This document shows positions 29,269 through 41,001 of a stretch of DNA of 64,000 nucleotides, piece by piece (positions within the stretch are counted from its first letter, which is position 1; each line of letters begins with the position of its first letter). The notes under the pieces were generated by a model. The model worked only from the letters and a program-made list of their open reading frames with translations, was not told where the DNA came from and ran no database searches. The position numbers and the translations under genes were made by a program. Origin of the DNA: Verticillium longisporum (Eukaryota; Ascomycota; Sordariomycetes; Glomerellales; Plectosphaerellaceae); the NCBI GenBank assembly GCA_019188255.1, contig JAETXT010000001.1:8060001-8124000 (forward strand). The letters are read 5' to 3'.

Positions 29269-30787
29269 TGGGGTTGTCTGTTATTTGCTACGAGTATTTT
29301 TTTGAACGGTACATACTTAGTCTGCAGTACATAACTGGTCTCAGACAATGAATGAATATTGATCAGCTTCACCACTGAGTCTGGTCTCAGACCTCATCTT
29401 GGAGCAGGCATGTTCTTACCAGCTCCTGACAGTACATCACACAATGCCATCATCAGGGCGGTCACAGCTCTAAAACCGCCAAGCGAATCCATACTCGGCA
29501 CTTACTAGGATGACTTTGCAACCCTAGCCCCAACTCGCGAGGGATCTTGCAAGCCGCAGCTGAGGTCATAGTCGTCGACATAGAATCGGAGCACTGCTCA
29601 ATCGCCTTCGGGTTCACGGCCGGGTTGGGCCTCATGTCGTCGTTGCATCACACGGCCCTCAATACCGCGTCCCTTCTACCAGAGGTTGGACAATCCGTCT
29701 GCTTGAGACGTCGACTCACATTGAAAGTGTGTGGAAGGGAACCATCGCATTGCGGGTTGCTCGTGAAGTCGTGAGGATTGAGGAGGCTCTTCGGATGGAC
29801 CAGTCCCACATCAATGACCTCTTAAGCTCTGACAAGAGTGACCCAGATGGTGCAGGTTGGGACGACTTCTTACCAGAGTGCCATTGAGTACATCCTGTCG
29901 AGGCCAACTTCCCAGACGTGAAACCCGGAAATCAAGTACTGATATGCCTGCAGAGGCACAGAGACAGATAGTGGGAGTTCATGACAAGAATTTTACATTT
30001 CTGTCCCAAGATCGCATGATTTGCAAAACCAGACAATGTTGTCTGTCACGCATCTTGTTGAGCTGACTGTAAGCACCTAGGAGAGAGACACGAGGACGAT
30101 ATAAGATCCTGAAACGCGTACAAAAATACGATTCACAAAGTCTTTCAGATGCCGAGTCCCTAGAGTACGATCGTGAACATAATCGGTGTATGAGGTTGAC
30201 TGACTTTGCAAGCGGTTGGAGATCCAACACCACCCCCGCATACGCGTGGTGGTTACTGCCTGATATTTGCGATTGGCCCCCACACTTTCGAGGAGCATAG
30301 GTCAGATGAGAGGCATAGTCCCCGCATTAACGATTCCCAGTCAATGAACTAGAGTCAACATAGCATTTGTTTATCTTGGGCTTCTCCTCTCACATCCTTT
30401 TGGGATATTGTAACCAGCTCTCTGAACTACGGCCTTGAACAGCTCATATTTCCAATACACGACAAGCAGTTGTCAGCATCTTAACCAATAACAACCACCG
30501 CAGCCAAAGCGCATTCAACCCATTGGCTTTCTTCATCACACTTGTCGTCTCAGTCATTTCCCGTCATCAGCCCAAGAAAATACAACTGCCCACGCGCACG
30601 TCGCCAGTTGGGAGACCATCGGCTACCAGTCTGTCGTCGCACGTCGTTTACCTGCGGCTGTAAACGTCAACCTTCCCGCCCCCCCTTTCTTGATCACGCC
30701 TGTTTGTAGCTCAGCTTCCAGATCTAGGGTAACTTCCCCTTCGTTCCCAGAAGAACTTGTAACTTTTCAAGACATCTCCTCTTCTCG
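29269..30787. other. Intergenic
   Basis: The 3' region of the pectate lyase gene is followed by about 1.4 kb without supported coding sequence. Pyrimidine-rich segments near 30670-30780 fit the leader of the UCH gene. Confidence 0.5.
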
Positions 30788-31569
30788 ATGTCTACCGTGG
30801 AGAAGAAAAGATGGGTCATGCTTGGTACGGGAACGAAGCCCTCTTCTCCCACTAAAACTAATCATAGATGACAGAGAACAACCCTGATGTGATGAACCAG
30901 CTGGCAGCCACGTTGGGTCTATCGTCCGATCTCGAATTCCACGACGTCTACTCCCTCGACGATCCCGAGCTCCTCGCTCATATTCCCCGCCCTGCGCTGG
31001 CTCTGCTGGTCATCATCCCACTCACGCCAGCCTGGGACCAGAGTCGCCGGGCTGAAGACGCGGACAAGGAAGACTACGCCGACTCCGGCCCCAACGAGCC
31101 GGTCGTCTGGTTCAAGCAGACCATCGGCCATGCGTGCGGATCGATTGGCCTGCTGCACAGCCTCATCAACGGTCCAGCCGCGGACTTTATCAAGCCTGGA
31201 TCGGATCTCGCGGACATCAGAAGCCGTGCCATACCGCTACCCATGGCTGACCGTGCCGATCTGCTGTATAACAGCGCCCCGTTTGAGCGTGCTCACAAGT
31301 CGGTCGAGCAGGCCGGCGACAGCCAGGCTGATCTCACGGGCGAGGTCGAGGGCGGCCATTTTGTCAGTTTTGTCAAGACGGGTGGGAAGCTTTGGGAGCT
31401 TGAAGGATCGAGAAAGGGCCCTCTGGCTAGAGGCAGTCTCGCCGACGACGAGGATGTCCTTAGTCCACGAGCGCTGGACAATGGCATCAAGAGGATCATC
31501 AAGTTGAATGCCGATGGAGGCGGAGACAACCTCAGTTTTAGCTGCATCGCTTTGGCCCGTAAGTCTTAG
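30788..31569 (+). CDS. Ubiquitin carboxyl-terminal hydrolase, UCH (peptidase C12) family
   Basis: Exons 30788-30824 and 30875-31569 are joined across a 50-nt intron, giving MSTVEKKRWVMLENNPDVMN and a 243-residue protein, the usual size for UCHL3/Yuh1. UCH enzymes cleave small adducts from ubiquitin or Nedd8/Rub1 C-termini. The oxyanion Gln and catalytic Cys lie in QTIGHACGSIGLLHSL, and the catalytic His in GGHFVSFV. At the third triad position, normally Asp in ELDGR, this protein reads LWELEGSRKGP, a Glu. The long crossover-loop region (about 145-175) is present. The first exon was chosen because it supplies the conserved W-x-x-x-E-N-N-P-D start. It is cytosolic or nuclear; no targeting signal is seen. 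Confidence 0.93.
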
Positions 31570-31820
31570 GGCCCGGTGGATCGACACCATGTAGGTTGCA
31601 AGCATACTCTCTCTCGTTCGGAGCATCTTCGTGGCGGAAGTGGGGATCCAACAGTCGCGATCGTGAAGGATGGTCCAGGGTTCAAGTCCAGAACCGTCAA
31701 AAGTGAGGGGCGGCATGGAGGGGCCGCCCATTGTGTCCACCTCCTCTCCACTTGGCAGGGCTACGCACGCGCGAAATTCTGCTCTATGAATGCGCCGGAA
31801 ATTGGGCGTGTCCATCAAAT

Positions 31821-31910
31821 CCTTCCGTAGTGTAGTTGGTTCATCACGTTCGACTGTAACTGGTATCATTTCCAATCGAAAGGTCACCGGCTCGACTCCG
31901 GTCGGAAGGA
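31821..31910 (+). tRNA. tRNA-Tyr(GTA) with intron
   Basis: The acceptor stem CCTTCCG pairs perfectly with CGGAAGG, with the C1-G72 pair and discriminator A73 that are identity elements of eukaryotic tyrosine tRNA. T8-A9, D arm GTG...CAC, anticodon stem TTCGA/TCGAA, loop CT-GTA-A...A, and T arm ACCGG/CCGGT with CTCGACT all fit. A 15-nt intron sits after position 37, as in yeast tRNA-Tyr. A TTTT run about 35 bases downstream (near 31944) may terminate transcription. The gene lies about 250 bases after the UCH gene, on the same strand. Confidence 0.93.
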
Positions 31911-34900
31911 TCGCACTACAAGAAGCCCAGCTTCTTCCAGCTTTTGCTTTTGCCATGCGCCAACTCCGAGGCCTTGACCGGTGTTCGAAGAAAACTGGCC
32001 ATGTCGTCTGGAAAGACCCGAGCCAGACATTCCATTGTGACTGGTTTTCTGGGCGCTGTGCTGGGCTTTTCACGGATGTTCTCCTCGCGGCCGACTGGGT
32101 ACCAACATCATACCTTTGCATCTTGACCTCTCATAATCTGGATATGGATTACAGGATTTTAGCCTGAGGCTTCAGTCTGATCAAGACTCTAAAAAATGAT
32201 GCTCGCATCTCAAAGCCATGTGTAGCCTCTTCAACCTACATGCCTAGGTGATAGCTTGACAAGATATCGGAGCAGATTCTTGGTGTCGGAGGCAAAGACG
32301 ATCGAGTGCAGTGAGCAGGCTGAGGATATGGTGAGCCAGAAGGCTCATAACGACAACATGGGATGCCCGCATTAGCGTCTCCTACCAACCTTGACTTGAG
32401 GCTCCAAAGCCTTCACGAATGTAATCTACAGCATGCGCCATTGCCTAGTCACTTTAACTATTGAAATCTACCAGCCAGCCACGGGCTTTGCCAGAACAGG
32501 CGCCTAATCCACTCAACCCATCTTACCGAGAGGGGATGAACCAGGACTGCCAACCCTCTGGCAGGCGGGGTCTTGATCAGTGGACCACATTCTCTCGAGG
32601 CTGAGTCTAACTGCCAACGGTCTTTGTGCTATTTGCGCCCCGCAACCCGTCAAAGGAGCCTTCACTTGAATGTGGCCGATTCCTTCAGCTGTTTGGTCGA
32701 CATTGGTCACGCCTCTGGATTTCGCCCATCCGACCCCCACCCCCACTCACCAGCGGGGTGGATGATGATGATGTAGACGCGGCAACTCTGTTTGCACGAC
32801 CACGCAGGGCAGATTGATTGGGGTGGCGAAAAGCGTTGAAATTACATTGTCGGCATGGTGCAGCAGAAGAATCATATCCCGTGTTCGTCATTGGGTCGAT
32901 GAAGGATGTAAGTATGACAAGCAGGGTTGGTGAGATGGCGGGCTGCAGCGAGAACTGCGACGTGATTTCAACGTCCATGGGGGGCATGACGGAGATTGTT
33001 GGGGTGGCGGGCGTGAGTGAGCAAAGAGTCAGCATCTCTCCAGAAGAGGCCGTGGCCCAATATGGCTGCTGGTAGCGTCTCGTTGGCCTACTGTATTCCG
33101 GGTGCTTTGAGCAAGTCAGCCGCTCGGTGCGTGGGCTGGGGGCACGGCACGCTATATGTTCGTTCTGCTCTTTGGGTCGTCGATTTCGGGAGGATCCGGC
33201 ATGGTGTCCACAGCGCAAAGATCCCAGCAAGCGTAAACTTGTTCCCTCTCGGTCGATTCGATTGTCTGGGGTAGCATTGATCCAGGGTTAGGTACCCCAA
33301 GTCACAAGGACATGTTTGTCCGGCAGATAGACATTTGGCCGCCCGAAGTCAGAAAGTGGGGAAGATGAGTCTCCATGGCGATTCGCGATCAGGTCACGGT
33401 CGTCCAATATTGAACGCAGTTACCCATGAGCATGCAATCGAGTAGCCCCATGGAGCTGACTTGCCTCGTGGTCTGCCTTGCCCTTTGGGCTTTGCCCTTG
33501 AGCCTTTGGGCTTTGCCCTTTGCCCTTTGCCCTTTGCCGAATGCTGGCTGCCTGCGGCGAGGAAGCGGCGGTCAATCATGTCGGTCAGCAGCATGACAAT
33601 TTGGCCGAACGGCAGCTGCCACGCTGTCGATCTTGCTGACTCGGACCACGAGAGCCTTCTGTCATAACTTGGAAGTAGGCCAGGGCCATTCTAGTTCTTC
33701 AATGTCGGTTAAAGAAAGGCTCGTCAAAAGTCGGAAGAGGCTCTACGATGCGCGGCCGAGGTCAAAGGGGAAGGCATGCCTCTGGCATAGCCAGGTGAAT
33801 CATGTAGGAGACCCTTGCACCAAGCAAAGAAGTGAGCTACAAGTCAAAGGAAAGAATGATTCAAACTGCCAAGCCACCAACGTGGCTACCATCTGGCTGC
33901 CACACGCCTTCCCCATCATTGGTCTCGCCCCGTTGTCCATCTTTCTTGCACCTGCCAATCAATCACCCTGTTGCTGGGCTGGGGTCATGCCTGCCTTGTC
34001 CTGCCTGTACAGCATCGGCGCCATGTTAGCGTACCTTTTCTTGGGGTTCGGCTGGCAACGACGCATCCCGCTTCTCCTTCTCCGCAGCGACAACTGGCCA
34101 TGTTCATGTTCAAGGTTCCCAAGCTCCCTCCCTACCTTAGCCACCGCCATCGTCACTTCAGCCAATCCTCGTGTGCTTCAGCGCCGCCTCCCTCAAAGCT
34201 CCAGGCTCCCCAACGCCAAGTGCCAAACACCACACACACCACACCACCCCGGGCTTCACACGCACACACCAGGCTACCTCGCTTCGCGAACTATCCGACG
34301 ACCCTACATTACCCTGTCCTGTCCATGCACCACCCCTCTCCTTGTCATCTCGTTCGTCAATACCTATGACACGCCTCCGTTCTCGAATCCCCGAGGTCTC
34401 ATTCTTCTTCCTCCTACACGCCAACGCCATGTTGTCCGCTCACACCTTTTGTTCCTCTTCCCTTGTCTGTGTAACGGCTTCATCCCTTGGCTTCCCCTGC
34501 GCCGACGCCCTGCTGGGCATCTTCTCATTAGGTATCTTATGTATCCCCTGACGATTAGGCCCAGGCCCGAAGACCCTGCTCTGGCCGGCCGTCAGCCCCG
34601 ACTGTCTGGGACTGATATATCACCATCGCCTACCTTCTTCGCTTCGAGCCATCTTTGCGACGGCCGCCAACATTATTCACCGATACACAGAATCTCAGTC
34701 CACCTACCGCTTCGGTAGCTAGCCCTCTTACACTGTACTTTGCTGCTCCGAGAGCCGTGAGCTGTTGCGTTTCTGTCCCTCGTTGAACGGGCCTTCTTTT
34801 CTTTCTTTGTATTCTTATTTTTGGCTCTCATCGGGCCATATCATCATCAGTCACACCAGTCAACAACCCTCGCTGCTTCGGCTCCCTTCCGCCTGGCTCT

Positions 34901-35381
34901 GCGACCCCGTCCTGCTCCTATTGTGCCGCTTCCCGACCATCTCTGTCCTTCGCAGCGCTCGTGTCGCCATCCCCGAGTCGACGGCAACTCTCCATCGTTT
35001 GTCCGACCTGGCATTGCCTGTACAACCTCTATCCCCTAGTCCAAACGACGTCCCCGCCCGTTGTTTCGGGCCCCAGAAGATCCAATCCTATCTCTGAAGC
35101 CCTTTCTATCCCGACTGCATTTCAGCTCCCGCAGCTGCTGCGAGTCCCCCAAAAGTATGCCTTGCCCGTCTCCGTCTCTCCCCCCCCCCAGTTCTCGTCG
35201 TTGGACGCCACCTCACATCACAAAAACGCCGCCAAACATGTGTGCTAATCGCGACAGACCTCTGCTGACACTGACCCTGTTATGGCGGGCAGCCCGTGCT
35301 CCTCCGACCCTCCTCGTCGGTCATCCGTCGTCTCTTCCGTCCGACCAGCTCGTACCAAGACAGTACTCAGGCCCGGAAAAG
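31911..35381. other. Gene-poor stretch with leader of the GPCR gene
   Basis: No gene is supported in 3.4 kb. A frame of 361 codons at 33633-34718 has skewed composition (Pro/His/Leu/Arg) with no motif and looks like open, pyrimidine-rich leader DNA. The segment 34700-35380 is C/T-rich and probably the GPCR promoter and 5' untranslated region. A CTTTGCC-type short tandem repeat is annotated separately. Confidence 0.5.
33478..33540. repeat. Short tandem repeat, CTTTGCC-like units
   Basis: Degenerate 7-mers of the type CTTTGCC or CTTTGGG follow one another for about 60 bases, with three near-perfect CTTTGCC units at the right end. It is a simple-sequence repeat in intergenic DNA. Confidence 0.8.
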
Positions 35382-37007
35382 ATGCCTTTGAGCGGCACTC
35401 AAGTGACCACCATCATCGCCCTCGAACGCACCGGAGCTTCACTCTCTTTGATTGGCATCACCCTCATCTTTGTCTCGTATTACCTGTTCAAGCGACTGAG
35501 GACTATTCCCAATCTGTTCATAGTCTTCGCATCGGTCGCCAACATTGGCGCCAGCATTGCGTGCCTCATTGGCTACGATGGTATCCTCATAGGAGAGGCT
35601 TCCGCGTTGTGCCAGGCTCAGGCCTTCATGCTGGAGATGTTTGTTCTCCCCTCGCCAGGACGCCCGGGCGCGACGTAGCTAACGATACAAATAGGTTTAT
35701 GCAATCTGACCCCTGGTGGTCCTTGGCCATGGCAGTTAACGTCTATCTCGTCTTTTTCTTCGGCGCCAGCCCGGCCTCCTTCCGACAGTATCTCTGGGTG
35801 TACTGCGTCATTTGCTTTGGTGGGCCATTTATACCCGCTATTGTGCTCCTGCTTGCGCGCCCGAATGGACAGATGATGTATGGCAATGCGACGGTATGTG
35901 TGGTCTCTGATGGTTCAGCACGGGCCTTCGACGTTGGCTTTCATGAAGCGCTAACGAGAGGCATAGCTCTGGTGCTGGATCAATAGCGACTGGAGTGAGC
36001 TGCGCATCTACACTTACTATCTGCCGATTTGGATCTGCATCCTCTGCTCCATCCTGATCTACTTTGCCGTCGGCTACCACGTCTTCCACCAGCGCAACCA
36101 GCTGCGAAATCTCACGTTCAGCCACATCAAAGATGCAAATGAAGTGTCAATGTCCGAGGATAACAGAGATTCAGCAGAGAAGGTCGGTGGAAGCTCTTCT
36201 GCCGGTTCCCAAGCCCAGAGGCTGACTTTGACGCAGAATCTTACTGGACGTTCAGAGGACTGGCAGGTCACCGCTGTCACTGAAGTTCAAATCACTACCG
36301 GGTCTCCGAGGCCGGATCGCGCAATCGAAATCCCGTCTGTGCCACCGGCGGCATTGACAGACTCGCCGCAGATCCGCAGCGCCGGACACGCGCAGTCATG
36401 GCATTCAAGCCATGAACGTGTGCCGAGTCCCGTCATCAGCCACACACGTTTCGAGACGATGATCAGTTCGAACCCACCACCACCCCCACCACGAAGGTCT
36501 TTGTTGGGTTACGTGAAGGGCGGCATGCAAAAGTTCAACGCCAAGTTGCAAGGGCTGGATCCCGTAAAGCTTGCCTACCTGCGAACAAGTTTCATCTTTG
36601 CCATATCGATCCTTGTCACATGGACGCCAAGCTCCATCAACCGCGTCAACGACTTGGTAAACCCCGGCCAAGTCAGCTTCGGCCTTAATGTTGCCACGGC
36701 GATTGTGCTGCCCTTGCAGGGAGTTTGGAATGCTGTCATTTACTTCATGACGAGCTGGACCACTGTCAAGGAGGAGTATCACCGCTTGATGCACCGGAGG
36801 TCGGTCAGGCGGCTTGATAGCCGGGACGACAGCCGGGGAAGAAGTTCGAGGCTGAACGTTTTCCGAGGTCACCGTGACAACCATTTTGACCCATCACGTC
36901 TTGAGCGTGGCAAGCGGCCACGCAGCGGCCAGGTCAGCGAGTACGAGCTGGCGCCGCCTGCGAAGAGGGGTCATGGAAATGTTCGGGCCATGCGAGGCTC
37001 GTTTTAG
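35382..37007 (+). CDS. cAMP receptor-like G-protein-coupled receptor
   Basis: Exons 35382-35638, 35695-35893 and 35967-37007 give 498 residues in one frame. Seven membrane helices can be placed. The first five come early: ALERTGASLSLIGITLIFVSYY, FIVFASVANIGASIACLIGY, a third around MEMF-SDPWWSLAMAVNVY, YLWVYCVICFGGPFIPAIVLLL, and YLPIWICILCSILIYFAVGY. A cytoplasmic loop of about 180 residues, Ser/Pro-rich, follows, then TSFIFAISILVTWTPSSINRV and LNVATAIVLPLQGVWNAVIY. Cys in SALCQAQAF and TLWCWINSDW probably form the extracellular disulfide. This matches the Dictyostelium cAR-like class of fungal GPCRs. The tail is basic. The ligand is unknown; a role in nutrient or stress sensing through G-alpha/cAMP is family inference. 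Confidence 0.92.
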
Positions 37008-37748
37008 CTGGCTGTATTTCAGTGCGGTGGTTGTGGTGTTCGTTTCGACTCATTTCGCATCAGCGGTGGCAGGCGTTGTGTAGGAGCAGTCTATTCGCCA
37101 AGCAAAAGTTGGCCTGAAGATATGGTGTCTGAAAAATAAGCTTTCCAAGTATAATTTGTCCAGTATCACGATTTGTGCCTGATAAAGTGGCACGGGACAG
37201 TGTAGAGCCAACTTGCTGAAGCCTTGATGTTGTCATTGTGTTGATGCTTTGGTCTGAGTTGTTTTGTTTTACTGTACCTCCTAAAGTGGACGCGGTCCGT
37301 TTAAAAGTGATCCATGAATATTTTATCCGTTGAAGTATTGAAGATCGTCAAGTTGGACTTGGGAACCCCCTATTCTGGCACCTGCTCGCATGGCCTTGAC
37401 GGCTAATCATCGGCAGCCGTAGGCCTCGCGGGTCGTGTTAGCGCCGTTGACCTCTACCGAGACTGGCGCATGTATGAGCACAGCGCACGACGCATGAGAC
37501 AACCGCAGTCCTCGTCAACCTACGTTCCGTCGAGGATCCAGCGCGTTCACAGAACGCGGGGACGATAACGCTGCAGCTTGGGCGGACCGAGACTGAGAAG
37601 ACGAGCTGTGGACTGACATGTCTGACGGGGCCTCACTGCACCTGACTCATCAACCGACAACCTTCAACCTGAGCACGAGGATCTCTCTCATCGCGTACCG
37701 ATATCAGCTCGCAAGGGTGTCAGCCACCACTCCAATTCATACACCATC
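37008..37748. other. Intergenic
   Basis: This stretch contains the 3' region of the GPCR gene and the promoter of the monooxygenase gene. No coding sequence or RNA gene is supported. Confidence 0.5.
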
Positions 37749-40132
37749 ATGGCCAAAAACGTCTGCATAATAGGTACGTCTCACGACCTTCCTTTGGCGT
37801 TAGCATCTCCCCCGCCCCATTCCGAACCCGCACGCCAAACTAACCGCACAAAGGCGCCGGCCCCTCCGGCCTCGTGGCCGCCAAGACGCTCCTCTACAAC
37901 GCGCCGCAGGGCGCCTTCAACGTGACCGTGTTCGACGCCCAGAAGCGCGTCGGCGGCCTGTGGCCCGCGTCGCCGCGCGACGGCGGCGGCGCCGTGCACC
38001 CCCTCATGACGACCAACCAGAGCCGGCACACGATGCACTTTAGCGATTGCGGCTGGGACGACGCCGACGGGCCGCAGTTTCCGCGCGCGTGGATGGTCGG
38101 GCGCTATCTCGAGCGGTACCTCGCGCGGTACCCGGGGGCCGAGGTCCGGCTTGGGTGGAGGGTTACGCGGACGGAGGCGCTCGAGGGGGAGGACGGCCGG
38201 GGCGGCGGGTGGCGGGTTACGGCGAGGGATGGGCTGGGCAGGGAGGAGGTTGGGGTTTTCGATCGGCTTGTTGTCGCTACTGGGTTCTTTGGCGAGCCTG
38301 TTCTCCCGAGGGGCATCACGGATGGGGCGACGGTGCCGGTTGTGCACAGCAGTCGGTATCGGGACCTCAAGGGACTGCTTGGAAACGGGGCCAAGGGGGG
38401 TAAGATTCTGGTCGTGGGAGGTCAGATGTCGGGGGTGGAGATTGCCGGCACGGTTGCGAGTCACCTTTCGTCTGCGGTCAATGCGCCAGGGACGACGAGC
38501 GAGCTTGCTGGTGCTGAGGGGTACACGATCCATCACTTGATTCAGCATCCTGCGTGGGTGTTTCCCTTGTACACGACACCCAAGGTATGTCCGCGCTGAG
38601 ACCGCTGTGCAGCTACAAGCGACTGACCTGTGCAGCCCAAACTGTCGGCTCCCCCTTTCCTGCCGGTCGATCTCGGGTCTTATAACCTCAATAACAGGCC
38701 CAAGCCCCTGACGAACACGCAGGGCCACATCTCTCCCGAGACGGCCAAGACGGTTCACGGTATCTTTCAGAATATTGTGGGCCAGGATCAGTCCCAATTC
38801 TCCGAGTCCATCGCCGTCAAGGGTGACCTCACCTCGGAGCCACCCTACCTCGCCATGAGCGAATTCTACACAGAGTTCGTCCGGTCGGGCCTCATCACGG
38901 CCTCGAAGGGCAGACTGGAAGCAATGGAGAGCACCACAGCCATGGTCACTCCGTCAGGCGAGAAGATTGAGGACGTCGCGGCCATTGTTCTTGCCACTGG
39001 CTTTGATCCTTCGCCTTGCGTCTCCTTCCTCCCCGACTCGGTCCTCAGGACCCTCCACCACAGCCCTGAGCACCGCGATCTACCATTGGCACTGGGGTTC
39101 CACGGCACGCAACACCGCGACCTGCCAACGCTGGGCTTCGTCGGATTCTACCGTTCACCCTACTGGGGTGTCATGGAGATGCAAGCACGGTTCCTCGCCG
39201 CCCTTTGGACACCAGAGAACCTTGCAAAGCCCCCGTCGGGTCTCACGGCTGCCGTGCAGAGCGACGCATGCGAAAAGCGCATTTTGGCTTTGCGAGAAGA
39301 TCCACGATGCTCGCAGTTCCCCTTCGGTGATTACGCCTTCATCATGCAGGAGATGGCGGCAGCGTTGGACATGACCATATCACCACCCGTCGAGCCGCCG
39401 CTGCCGACGCTGCCGCACAACAACCTTCCCATGGACATTCTCACACCGTCGCGATACCTTTCACCGCTGGCCGATGCGCAGGCCAAAGAAGAGAATGCCA
39501 AAGTGCTCCAGTATTCCAACGATGTGGCTAGAGCAGCCTTGACGAGCAGCCGGTTCGTCGCGCACGCCGTGTTCCGCAGCCTTCTCGGGACGTGGAAGCT
39601 GGAGCGCTCCCTCGACAGCAAACTCCCATCACACCCCAGCGGGCACTTCAGCGGCACGGCACGGTTCCTGCTCCGCGACGCGACGGCGGACGGCTTGCAG
39701 TGCGCATCGTCGAGCGACAGCGTCGCGCCGTCGGTGACGGACCCAGGTGACCCCGGTCAGGAGTACCTCTACATCGAGGAGGGCGAGTTCAAGGCGAGCA
39801 ACGGGCTCGTGTTCCAGGCGCGGCGTCGGTACATCTGGCGGTACGACGAGAAGCGCGACACGATCAGCGTGTGGTTCGTGCGGACAGACGATGACAAGAG
39901 GGCAGACTATCTATTCCACGAGGTCGAGTTTGAGACCAAGTCGGCGACGGAGGAATCAGACGAGAGGGCGCCCTGGAGGGCCAAGGCGGGCCATCTGTGC
40001 ATCGACGACTTTTACAATGTCGCGTACGAGTTTGCGTTCGCGGCGGTGCACCTGAGAGAGTGGTCGATCGGGTATGCGGTGCAAGGGCCGAAGAAGGACT
40101 ACGCCATCCGCGGGGTGTACCGGCGGGAGTAG
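37749..40132 (+). CDS. FAD-dependent monooxygenase fused to a DUF6314 domain
   Basis: Exons 37749-37773, 37854-38584 and 38636-40132 give 750 residues. The N-terminal 560 residues resemble flavin monooxygenases: IIGAGPSGL binds FAD, GGLWP follows, then HSSRYRDLKG, a second Rossmann turn VVGGQMSGVEIAG for NADPH, and the conserved IVLATGFDPSP. From about residue 568 a separate domain begins with LLGTWKLERSL. It continues through YLYIEEGEFKASNGLVFQARRRYIWRY, HLCIDDFYNVAYEFA and GPKKDYAIRGVYRR, the pattern of DUF6314 (a lipocalin-like beta-barrel seen as a stand-alone bacterial protein). The fusion may let the barrel hold or process the oxidation product; this is inference. It is first of three co-oriented metabolic genes. 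An 18-bp minisatellite starts 5 bases after the stop codon. Confidence 0.85.
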
Positions 40133-41001
40133 AGCAAGTAAAGCTCGAGGCGAAAGTAAAGCTCGAGGCAGAGGTAAAGCTCGAGGCAAAAGTAAAGCTC
40201 GAGGCGAAAATAAAGCTCGAGGCGAAAATAAAGCCCTCCAGGGGACCCTCGATCAAGACTAGGATGATCGACCCGAGGTGCAGATTGACAGGGCGGCCGT
40301 GTCTCGTTTGCCCTGCTCTGTATCGTTCTAGGCGTCTTGGTGATCCGAGAGGGCTGCAGGTAACGTGAAAAGAGGAGCGACGGCGGCCATGGCATTGGTG
40401 CTTGGCGGCAGAGTCAGGCCACGCTGACATGATGACGGATTGGGTGCTAGGCAGGTGCTATGGCGGGCGGTGCTTCCGAGCTGACTTGGCTGGCTGGCTG
40501 GTGGCAGGCGCGTCCATGGTACTGTACAGTAAGGTACTTCCTAGCTACCCCGCCCCCGCCGTCCGTCGCACCTTCTTCCGTCATGCACAGTTGCTCTTGC
40601 CCCGTCTCCGTCGCGGCCGCCGCTTCCTCAACTGTTCTGTCACCTCTCCTCTGCAGTGACTGCAGCTCCACGCTTATCTGGCGTGGCCCTCGTGTCCTCT
40701 GGCGTGGCCTTGTGTCCCTCTGGCCTTGTGTCCCTCTGGCCTTGCTAAGACAAGGCTAGAGAACTCTGCTGAGGGTGGTGCGCCAGGAACCGCCGTTGCC
40801 CATACATTCCTCTGCCTTCGAGTTCAGCATGGCCGCTTGCAGCTTGTTAAATACCTCGACCAGCTTTTCCCCTCCATCATCAGTCTTGATCGTAACGTCG
40901 TCTTGCCTGGCCCAGCTGTCTTTCTCACAATTCTCCAAGTGCTCTGCGTATCGTCAGCCTCCTCTTGACATTGAAACCTGCCCACCGACCACGCACTCAT
41001 C
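40133..41001. other. Spacer between monooxygenase and D-LDH-like genes
   Basis: It begins with the 18-bp minisatellite annotated separately. The rest holds short pyrimidine-rich segments, near-repeats of TCTGGCGTGGCC/CTTGTG (40670-40745) and a TACAGTAAGGTAC block near 40520. No gene is supported. Confidence 0.5.
40138..40236. repeat. 18-bp minisatellite next to a stop codon
   Basis: Five full units and a partial unit of GTAAAGCTCGAGGCGAAA-type sequence run head to tail at 40138, 40156, 40174, 40192, 40210 and 40228. Differences are mostly A/G changes at the ends of units. The unit length is a multiple of three, so all six frames stay open across it (one frame would read VKLEAK repeats). The array starts 5 bases after the TAG of the monooxygenase-DUF6314 gene, so it lies in the 3' untranslated region. 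Confidence 0.92.

Noticed and set aside
31570..31700. Possible second tRNA with a GGTTCAAGTCC-like T arm
   Set aside because: No acceptor, D or anticodon stems can be paired around it.
31237..32121. 294-codon minus-strand frame
   Set aside because: It runs through the tRNA-Tyr gene and antisense to the UCH gene; part of its sequence is simply translated tRNA.
33633..34718. 361-codon plus-strand frame
   Set aside because: Composition is skewed to Pro, His, Leu and Arg, with no domain, helix pattern or splice logic. It lies in pyrimidine-rich DNA upstream of the GPCR.
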